A DNA stretch of 20,128 nt, from assembly GCA_020724945.1 (NCBI GenBank), contig DYFX01000011.1:1-20128 (forward strand). Reading direction: 5' to 3'. The notes beneath the pieces are model-generated. The model did no database searches, was not told the DNA's origin, and was given only the letters and a program-made list of their open reading frames with translations. This document shows, one piece after another, positions 13,602 through 18,921 of the stretch (its first letter is position 1; every line of letters begins with the position of its first letter). Both the position numbers and the translations under genes were made by a program. This DNA is from Candidatus Paceibacter sp. (GTDB lineage: Bacteria > Patescibacteriota > Patescibacteriia > SG8-24 > DYFX01).

Positions 13602-13623
13602 AAAACCGCCCTCGCGGGCGGTT
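13602..13623 (-). terminator. Intrinsic terminator of the RNase J gene
   Basis: An 8-bp perfect stem AACCGCCC/GGGCGGTT (13604-13611 with 13616-13623) with a 4-nt loop, ending in TTTTC on the minus strand. It stands 6 nt after the stop codon. Confidence 0.87.
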
Positions 13624-13629
13624 CCGGCG

Positions 13630-15543
13630 TCAGACCATGATGGTCACCGGCATGATCATCGGGCGGCGCTCCGTCTCCTTGAAGATGAAGTTGCCGACCT
13701 CGTTGCGGATCTTGTTCTTGAGGTAATCGTCGAAGGCGGGGCTGTTCGGGTCGTTGTCCTTGAGCGCCTTCTTCACGAAGTCCTTGGTGCGGGCGAGCAG
13801 GCCGCTGGCGTCCTTCTGGAAGATGAAGCCGCGGGAGATGATGTCGGCGTTGACCAGGTCGCCGGTCTTCTTGGCGATGGTGCAGACGACGACGATCATG
13901 CCGTCCTCGGCGAGCTCGCGGCGGTCGCGCAGGACCACTTCCGAGACGTCGCCGACGCCGAGGCCGTCCACGAAGACATACTCGGTCGGGACATACTCGG
14001 CGGTGAGCCGCGCTCCCGTCTTGTCGAACTCGACGATCTGGCCGTTGTCGGCCACGAAGATGTTCTCGCGCGGGACGCCGACGGTCTCCGCCAGATCGGC
14101 GTGCGCCTCGAGCATGAAGCGGTTGCCGTGGATCGGCATCAGGTAGCGGGGCTTGGTCAGGCGGAGCATCAGCTTCAGGTCCTCCTGCTTGGCGTGGCCG
14201 CCGGCGTGGACATCGACCATGGCGTTGTCGACGATCTTGGCGCCCTGGCGGACGAGCGTGTCCTTCAGCGACTGCACCGTGCGCTCGTTGCCCGGGATGA
14301 CCGAGCTCGAGAAGATGACGGTGTCGCCCTGCTGGATCGAGAGGAAGCGGTGCTCGCGGTTGGCGATCTTCATGAGCGACGCGTTCGATTCGCCCTGCGC
14401 GCCGGTGCAGACCACGATGGCCTTGCCTTCCGGCAGGCGGCGGAACTCGTCCTCCTCGACGATGGTGCCTTGCTTGTACTTCATGTAGCCGAGCTTGTGC
14501 GCGAGCTCCACGTTGTTGAGGAGCGAGCGCCCTTGGAGCAGGACCTTGCGGCCGAGCGGTTCGGCGATCTCGAAGATCTGCTGCATGCGGGTGAGCATCG
14601 AGGAGAAGGTGCCGATGATGACGCGGCCCTTGGCCTTCTCGATGGCGCGCTTCAGCTCGTCGCCGACGGTCTTCTCGGAGATCTGGTGTCCGGGCGAGGT
14701 GGCGTTGGTGGAGTCCGACATCAGCATCAGGACATTCTTGGCGCCGAAGCCCGCGATGTGGATGAGGTCCGCCGGGTCGCCGTCGGCCGGCGTGAAGTCG
14801 AACTTGAAGTCGCCGGTGCCGAGGATGACGCCGTACGGGGTGTAGAGCGCCGTGCCGAAGGCGTCGGAGATGTTGTGGTTGACATGGAACGGCTCGAACA
14901 CGAAGTTGCGGCCGAGCTGGATGCGGCTCTTGCCGGTGACGAGCTGGATCTTCAGCTGGCCCGCGTTGCCGAACTCCTCCTGGCGGTTGCGGATGATGCC
15001 GGCCGTGAGCGGGGCGGTGTAGATGGTCGGGAAGCCGAGGCGGGGCATCATGAACGGCAGGCCGCCGACATGGTCGAGGTGGCCGTGGCTCACGATGACG
15101 CCGCGGATGTTCTTCTCCTTGCCCTTGAGGCAGGCGATGTTCGGGATGATGTAGTCGATGCCCGGCATGCCCTCTTCAGGGAACATCAAGCCGCCGTCGA
15201 CGACGACGATGTCGTCGCCGCACTCGAAGACGGTGCAGTTGCGGCCGATCTCCTCAAGGCCGCCCAGGGCGTAGATCTTGAGTTTCGGGGGGTTGCCTTG
15301 GACCTCGAACTGGACCGGTCCGGCCTGCTTGGCGTGCTGGAGCGCTTCGACCGTGCGGGCCGACATGTCGCGCTTCTCGCCGCCGACGCCGATGACTTTC
15401 GGCGCGGGCCGGCCGTCGCGGCGTCCGCCGCGGAACGGGGGACGATTGCCGCCTCCGCGGAACGGGGGGCGGTTGCCGCCCTGCTGGGGCGGACGGGATG
15501 CTCCGCCTTGCGGCGAAGCGGGACGCTTAGGAGCGTTCACCAT
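13630..15543 (-). CDS. rnj: Ribonuclease J with an Arg/Gly/Pro-rich N-terminal extension
   Basis: A 637-aa metallo-beta-lactamase/beta-CASP nuclease that degrades and processes RNA by endo- and 5'-exonuclease action. The core begins at about residue 87 (LKIYALGGLEEIGRNCTVFE). The metal site includes HGHLDH (153-158), the later His in the NHNISDAFG segment and D of TGDFKFD. The beta-CASP part has STNATSPGHQISE and VDVHAGGHAKQEDL, followed by the C-terminal dimerisation/RNase J domain ending PVTIMV. The first ~85 residues are extra relative to a typical core of about 555 aa. They are Pro/Arg/Gly/Gln-rich with two tandem copies of GNRPPFRGG (23-40), probably disordered and RNA-binding. No Shine-Dalgarno precedes the ATG. 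No terminator separates it from the tRNA-Leu upstream, so it may be read from that promoter. Confidence 0.97.
   Translation of the reverse strand: MVNAPKRPASPQGGASRPPQQGGNRPPFRGGGNRPPFRGGRRDGRPAPKVIGVGGEKRDMSARTVEALQHAKQAGPVQFEVQGNPPKLKIYALGGLEEIGRNCTVFECGDDIVVVDGGLMFPEEGMPGIDYIIPNIACLKGKEKNIRGVIVSHGHLDHVGGLPFMMPRLGFPTIYTAPLTAGIIRNRQEEFGNAGQLKIQLVTGKSRIQLGRNFVFEPFHVNHNISDAFGTALYTPYGVILGTGDFKFDFTPADGDPADLIHIAGFGAKNVLMLMSDSTNATSPGHQISEKTVGDELKRAIEKAKGRVIIGTFSSMLTRMQQIFEIAEPLGRKVLLQGRSLLNNVELAHKLGYMKYKQGTIVEEDEFRRLPEGKAIVVCTGAQGESNASLMKIANREHRFLSIQQGDTVIFSSSVIPGNERTVQSLKDTLVRQGAKIVDNAMVDVHAGGHAKQEDLKLMLRLTKPRYLMPIHGNRFMLEAHADLAETVGVPRENIFVADNGQIVEFDKTGARLTAEYVPTEYVFVDGLGVGDVSEVVLRDRRELAEDGMIVVVCTIAKKTGDLVNADIISRGFIFQKDASGLLARTKDFVKKALKDNDPNSPAFDDYLKNKIRNEVGNFIFKETERRPMIMPVTIMV
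15424..15477 (-). repeat. Two tandem 27-bp units encoding GNRPPFRGG in RNase J
   Basis: The halves 15424-15450 and 15451-15477 are near-identical and encode the same nonapeptide. They form an RGG-like motif in the N-terminal extension of RNase J. Confidence 0.85.
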
Positions 15544-15677
15544 ACGGTACGAAAAGAATCTTTCACGCCCTTCGCGATGGAAGGGCTCTAATAGGTTGTG
15601 TTGAGTTGCGCGCGACCCGGCATCCCCGTTTCTGCATCACGGGAAGGGAGCGCTTCGCACATCGACAGTCGGGAGTC

Positions 15678-15695
15678 CTGAAGCGCCCGCTTCAG
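15678..15695. repeat. Perfect inverted repeat between tRNA-Leu and RNase J
   Basis: CTGAAGCG and CGCTTCAG flank a 2-nt centre. No T-run follows on the minus strand, so it is not a standard terminator for the tRNA. It could be an RNA-processing hairpin or a protein-binding palindrome. A second hairpin, GCCCTTC/GAAGGGC (15567-15586), lies in the same 188-nt gap near the RNase J start. Confidence 0.55.
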
Positions 15696-15732
15696 ATCTT
15701 TCGACCGGGATGTCCGGCGTCGTTTTTTCGTT

Positions 15733-15819
15733 TGGTGGGCGAGGAGGGACTTGAACCCTCATGACCTTGCGATCGTACGGCCCTGAACCGTATGCGTCTG
15801 CCAATTCCGCCACTCGCCC
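15733..15819 (-). tRNA. tRNA-Leu (anticodon CAG), CCA encoded
   Basis: An 87-nt class II tRNA. The acceptor stem GGGCGAG/CTCGCCC is perfect, with discriminator A and an encoded CCA (15733-15735 complement). The D arm carries the Leu-typical TGGCGGAATTGGCAGACGC. The anticodon stem TACGG/CCGTA closes the loop TTCAGGG, giving CAG. A long variable arm precedes the T arm with GGTTCAAGTCC. CUG is a preferred Leu codon at this GC content. It is transcribed from the promoter at 15994-16022 through a palindrome-rich leader of about 170 nt. Confidence 0.97.
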
Positions 15820-15830
15820 GCATCGCTTAC

Positions 15831-15956
15831 CGGACAAGCTGTCGGTCGGACAGGCCGAGCCTGTCCTCCCTGTCGCTTGTCCGCCGCTCCTCCTTCGCGG
15901 CTGGGCAGGCCCAGCCTTGATGGCAGTTCAGCGTGTTCCGCGCGGTCGCGCGGAAC
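15831..15956. repeat. Cluster of perfect palindromes in the tRNA-Leu leader (REP-like)
   Basis: Three separate hairpins lie within 126 bp. First, GGACAGGC/GCCTGTCC with a 3-nt loop (15848-15866), nested inside an outer pair CGGACAAGC (15831-15839)/GCTTGTCCG (15875-15883). Second, GGCTGGGC/GCCCAGCC with a 2-nt centre (15899-15916). Third, GTTCCGCGCG/CGCGCGGAAC with a 2-nt centre (15935-15956). None has a minus-strand T-run, so they are not ordinary terminators. No convincing reading frame or start exists here. They resemble repetitive extragenic palindromes; copies elsewhere in the genome would confirm that. Confidence 0.75.
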
Positions 15957-15993
15957 GGTTTCTTTGATTTCCGGTTTTCCTCCTCGGTCAAAT

Positions 15994-16022
15994 AGTATAC
16001 CTCGAGGGACGGAAACGGTCAA
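15994..16022 (-). promoter_or_regulatory. Strong promoter of tRNA-Leu
   Basis: Minus strand TTGACC (16017-16022), exactly 17 nt, TATACT (15994-15999), each five of six consensus bases. The start would be near 15987. The -35 begins 9 nt past the stop codon of the solute-binding protein, whose transcripts have no terminator of their own and may run into the tRNA. Confidence 0.8.
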
Positions 16023-16030
16023 GTTTCAGG

Positions 16031-17872
16031 CTATTTCTTCCAGACTCTGGCGGTTTCGAGGTACCAGCTCGTGACGGTCGCGAAACGGTCGGAGGGGCTC
16101 GCGACATGCGTGCCGTGGAAGCCCATCAGCTCGGCGGGCAGCGGGTAGATGTAGGAGGGGCTGTAGAGGAAGGCGGCGGGGTTCTCCGCGGCGACGACAT
16201 TCAGGAAGCGGCGGTAGGCGTCGCGGCGGGCGACCGGATCGGCGGTGCGGCGCGCCTCTTCGAGCGCGGCGTCGGCCTCCTTGTTCGCGAATCCGGCGAG
16301 GTTGAGACCGGGATCCTGCACCTGCGACGAGTGCCAGAACGGGTAGAGGTCGGGATCGGTGCCCATCAGCTGGCCGTAGAGCAGCGCCTCGTACTCGCGC
16401 GGCTTGATGGCGGCGCGGTGGATTTCCGAGGCGGGGATGGCGTTCACGACCGCCTCCACGCCGAGCGCCGCCCAGCCGTTCCTGATGATGGACGCCACAT
16501 TCAGGTTCTCCGGCTGATCGACGGTCGTGAGCGCGACCGAGAGCGTCACGGGGTCCGTCTTCGCGTCGCCGTCGACATCCTTCTTGCGCAGGCCGTCCTC
16601 CGGATCGACCTTCCAGCCGAGATTGTCGAGCAGGGCGCCCGCCTCGTCGATGCGGAAGGGGACCGGCGAGCTGGAGGTCGCGGACATGCCGGGGATGGGC
16701 GGTCGGTCGATGGGGTGTCCGTCGCCGCCGAGCACATCGAAGAGGATGCGCACCTTGTCGATGGCCATCGTGAGGGCGCGGCGGACATCCTTCTCCTTGA
16801 GCGCGTCGTTGGTGCGCCCGTTGAAGAAGACGGCCGTCACCTGGGGCAGCTCGAGCGAGACGGGGAGGACCTGCGAAAGGCCTTCGAGCTCGCCGCGCAT
16901 GTCGCGCGGCACGAAGCTGATGGACTGCACCTGGCGCTTGCGGAGCGCTTCGAGGGCGGACGCGTAGTCCTGATAGAAGTGGAAGACGAACTTCTCGATG
17001 AACGGCGCCTCCTTATAGTAGTCGGCGTTGCGTTCGATGACATAAGTGAGCACGAACCCGCGCTTGTCGCGGCGCATGTCGGAGAACTTGAAGGGACCGG
17101 AACCGACCGGCTTCAGGCTCGCCTCGGCCATGGCGGCGTCCTGCGGCTGGACATCCTTCCAGACATGCCGGGGGAGGATGCCGAAGGTGAGGCGCGAGAG
17201 GAACTGCGCGTAGGGCTCGGGCAAGGTGAGCTCGATGGTGCGGTCGTCGGTCTTCCGATAGGTCACATCCTTCATCAGCGCCAGGAGCGGGCTCTTCCAG
17301 GCCGGGTCCTGGATGAGCGCGAAGGTGAAGAGCACATCGTCGGCCGTGAGCGCTTCGCCGTCGTGCCAGCGCGCGTTGTCGCGCAGCGTGAAGGTATAGG
17401 TCTTCTGGTCGGCGGAAACCTCGAAACGGTCGACCAGGTCGCCGACGACGCGGCCGGAGCCGTCGACCGTGAAGAGGCGCGAGAACAGGAGGCGCGTCAG
17501 GTCGTTGTCGACGTCGTTGGAGACGGACAGGATCGGGTTGAGGCTCCGCGGCGTGCCGACGACCGCCTCGCTGATCTCGCCGCCGACCGACGGGCCGATC
17601 TCGGTGTTGGCGTAGTAGAAACTCCCGCCGAGCAGGACGAGGCCGGCGGCGAACAAAAGGGCGCCCAGGCGCAGGCGGAAACTGTCGTTGGACGACAAGA
17701 CCTCCGGCAGATGGCGGATCTGCCTCCAGGTGGGCAGGCGGGCGGAGGCCAGCGAATGGACCAGCCGCTTGTCCCAGCCGGACTGCTCGCGGAGCGAGGC
17801 CGAGGAACGCCGAGCCGGGCCGCGCGCGAAGCGGCCGAAGAGGGATCGCGATCGGTCGCGGAAAAGGGACAT
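16031..17872 (-). CDS. Membrane-anchored extracellular solute-binding protein, family 5 (peptide/nickel-binding type)
   Basis: A 613-aa protein related to DppA/OppA substrate-binding proteins. Unusually, about 66 basic residues precede one membrane helix (about 68-88, LRLGALLFAAGLVLLGGSFYY), so it is an anchored protein with a cytoplasmic head, not a cleaved lipoprotein. The family-5 pattern is clear: GTPRSLNPILSVSNDVDND, LRDNARWHDGEALTADDVLFT, KPVGSGPFKF, AVFFNGRTNDALKEKDVRRALTMAIDK, and GTDPDLYPFWHSSQ. An Asp-rich loop, DVDGDAKTD (432-440), looks like a calcium-binding site. No ABC permease or ATPase gene is adjacent; its neighbours are secG and a tRNA. It lacks a Shine-Dalgarno and starts 39 nt after secG, with a hairpin between, so expression may depend on readthrough. 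It may bind peptides or another ligand; the ligand is unknown. Confidence 0.9.
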   Translation of the reverse strand: MSLFRDRSRSLFGRFARGPARRSSASLREQSGWDKRLVHSLASARLPTWRQIRHLPEVLSSNDSFRLRLGALLFAAGLVLLGGSFYYANTEIGPSVGGEISEAVVGTPRSLNPILSVSNDVDNDLTRLLFSRLFTVDGSGRVVGDLVDRFEVSADQKTYTFTLRDNARWHDGEALTADDVLFTFALIQDPAWKSPLLALMKDVTYRKTDDRTIELTLPEPYAQFLSRLTFGILPRHVWKDVQPQDAAMAEASLKPVGSGPFKFSDMRRDKRGFVLTYVIERNADYYKEAPFIEKFVFHFYQDYASALEALRKRQVQSISFVPRDMRGELEGLSQVLPVSLELPQVTAVFFNGRTNDALKEKDVRRALTMAIDKVRILFDVLGGDGHPIDRPPIPGMSATSSSPVPFRIDEAGALLDNLGWKVDPEDGLRKKDVDGDAKTDPVTLSVALTTVDQPENLNVASIIRNGWAALGVEAVVNAIPASEIHRAAIKPREYEALLYGQLMGTDPDLYPFWHSSQVQDPGLNLAGFANKEADAALEEARRTADPVARRDAYRRFLNVVAAENPAAFLYSPSYIYPLPAELMGFHGTHVASPSDRFATVTSWYLETARVWKK

Positions 17873-17880
17873 GCCGGAAA

Positions 17881-17907
17881 ACGCGGAAGCCCGGAGGACC
17901 GGGCTTC
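17881..17907 (-). terminator. Terminator or attenuator between secG and the solute-binding protein
   Basis: A 9-bp perfect stem GAAGCCCGG/CCGGGCTTC (17886-17894 with 17899-17907) with a 4-nt loop, beginning 4 nt after the secG stop. On the minus strand it is followed by CGCGTTTTCC, an imperfect T-run, so termination may be partial and allow readthrough into the next gene. Confidence 0.65.
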
Positions 17908-17911
17908 GGAG

Positions 17912-18130
17912 TTAGGAAACGATGATGAGCGCCAGGCCGAGCCCCAGGAAGACGACGCTGAGGACGATCGTGGCGTAGAAGAGCCCCTTTTCGAGGCCGC
18001 GCTTGGTGCGGAAGGCTTCGCCTCCGCCGCCGAAGGTCGCGCCGAGGCCGACGCCCCTCTGCTGGAGCAGGATGACGGCGACGAGCAGGACGGACACGGC
18101 GATCTGGGCGAGCGTGATGGCTTTTTGCAT
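17912..18130 (-). CDS. secG: Preprotein translocase subunit SecG
   Basis: A 72-aa protein with two membrane helices (about 5-24, AITLAQIAVSVLLVAVILLQ, and about 51-71, LFYATIVLSVVFLGLGLALII). They are joined by the SecG hallmark loop QQRGVGLGATFGGGGEAFRTKRGLEKGLF. SecG associates with SecYE and aids SecA-driven export. Length and layout match the family. I chose the ATG at 18130; the longer frame uses a TTG inside the promoter. No Shine-Dalgarno is seen in the roughly 22-nt leader. Its product would export the lipoprotein and pilin-like proteins coded nearby. Confidence 0.95.
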   Translation of the reverse strand: MQKAITLAQIAVSVLLVAVILLQQRGVGLGATFGGGGEAFRTKRGLEKGLFYATIVLSVVFLGLGLALIIVS

Positions 18131-18159
18131 AGCGGGAAAATCGTCTGAACGATGGGAGA

Positions 18160-18188
18160 AGCGTATCAATCCTGCGCCGGAGTGTCAA
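18160..18188 (-). promoter_or_regulatory. secG promoter
   Basis: Minus strand TTGACA (18183-18188, perfect), 17 nt, TACGCT (18160-18165). The start would be near 18153. It is back-to-back with the dsbA-like promoter, so the divergent genes share about 80 bp of control DNA. Confidence 0.8.
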
Positions 18189-18192
18189 TGTA

Positions 18193-18201
18193 TGCTATGC
18201 T
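18193..18201 (+). promoter_or_regulatory. Extended -10 promoter of the dsbA-like gene, leaderless
   Basis: TGCTATGCT is an extended -10 (TGn plus TATGCT, 18196-18201) in a duplicated TATGCTATGCT. No -35 box is evident at 17 nt. The start would fall near 18208, about 2 nt before the ATG at 18210, and no ribosome binding site exists, so the mRNA is predicted to be leaderless. Confidence 0.5.
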
Positions 18202-18209
18202 TTCGTCGT

Positions 18210-18920
18210 ATGGCCCCGCGCAAAGGCATTTCCTCGTTCGGTGCGACGGCGTTCGTCGGGCTCGTCCTGACGCTTGCGGCCCTGTTCGTCTGGCGCGCCT
18301 GGTCCTATTACCGCCTCATCGAGCGGGGGGAGGCGGTGGCGCTCCCGCAGTTCGGCTCGCAGTTCACCGCCGCGGGCGGTTCGTCCGGCCCGGCGCCGCT
18401 CGCCGACCTGGCGACCGCGGACGATCCCGCCATCGGTCCGGAGGACGCGAAGCTCGTCGTCGTGGAGTTCGCGGACTACCAGTGCCCCTTCTGCAACCAG
18501 GCATCGTCGACCTTCCGCGAGATGGCGGCCGTCTACGGCGACCGCGTGCGCTTCGTCGTCCGGGACTTCCCGGTGCAGGACCTGCATCCCGACGCCGTGG
18601 CCGCCGCCGAAGCGGCCGGCTGCGCCCAGGCGCAGGACAAATACTGGGCGATGCATGACCGCCTCTACGCCCTGCGCGGAGCGCTCTCAAGGGACGACCT
18701 CGACCGCGCCGCCGCGCAGTCGGGCCTCGACATGGCCGTCTACGGCGCCTGCATGGACCTGCACGCGCGCATCGACGAGATCCAGGCCGACCTCGTCGCG
18801 GGCGTCGCCGCCGGCGTGCGCGGCACCCCGACCTTCTTCTTCAACGGCATGCCCGTCGAAGGCGCCATCCCGCGCGAAGCCTTCGAAGCCCTCATCAAGC
18901 GTTTCCTCGAAGCATCCTGA
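18210..18920 (+). CDS. Membrane-anchored DsbA-like thioredoxin-fold disulfide oxidoreductase
   Basis: A 236-aa protein. An N-terminal helix (about 10-31, FGATAFVGLVLTLAALFVWRAW) anchors it outside the cytoplasmic membrane, followed by a Gly/Pro linker. The thioredoxin-4 type domain has the CPFC active site (92-95) in EFADYQCPFCNQ, the inserted helical domain, and the cis-proline motif GTPTFF (205-210). Two more cysteines (GCAQAQD and GACMD) may form a structural pair. It probably introduces or isomerises disulfides in exported proteins. The ATG at 18210 is favoured because it begins just before the anchor; there is no Shine-Dalgarno. The next gene, encoding a 14-cysteine exported protein, starts 1 nt after its stop (TGA-T-ATG), a strong hint at its substrate. 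No DsbB or VKOR partner is in the window. Confidence 0.93.
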   Translation: MAPRKGISSFGATAFVGLVLTLAALFVWRAWSYYRLIERGEAVALPQFGSQFTAAGGSSGPAPLADLATADDPAIGPEDAKLVVVEFADYQCPFCNQASSTFREMAAVYGDRVRFVVRDFPVQDLHPDAVAAAEAAGCAQAQDKYWAMHDRLYALRGALSRDDLDRAAAQSGLDMAVYGACMDLHARIDEIQADLVAGVAAGVRGTPTFFFNGMPVEGAIPREAFEALIKRFLEAS

Positions 18921-18921
18921 T

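Noticed and set aside
15567..15593. 5'-terminal protective hairpin on an RNase J mRNA starting from a TATTAG -10 box
   Set aside because: The -10 at 15588-15593 has no -35 at the right distance, and the hairpin's first arm would lie upstream of the predicted start, so the full hairpin would not be transcribed.
15705..15727. Hairpin followed by TTTTTT on the plus strand beside the tRNA
   Set aside because: The stem is interrupted by a 2-nt bulge and no plus-strand gene ends here, so I do not call a terminator.
15759..16022. Possible short leader peptide in the tRNA-Leu leader (GAGGAGG near 15980)
   Set aside because: No ATG, GTG or TTG lies at a usable distance after the GAGGAGG, and the open frame starts inside the promoter.
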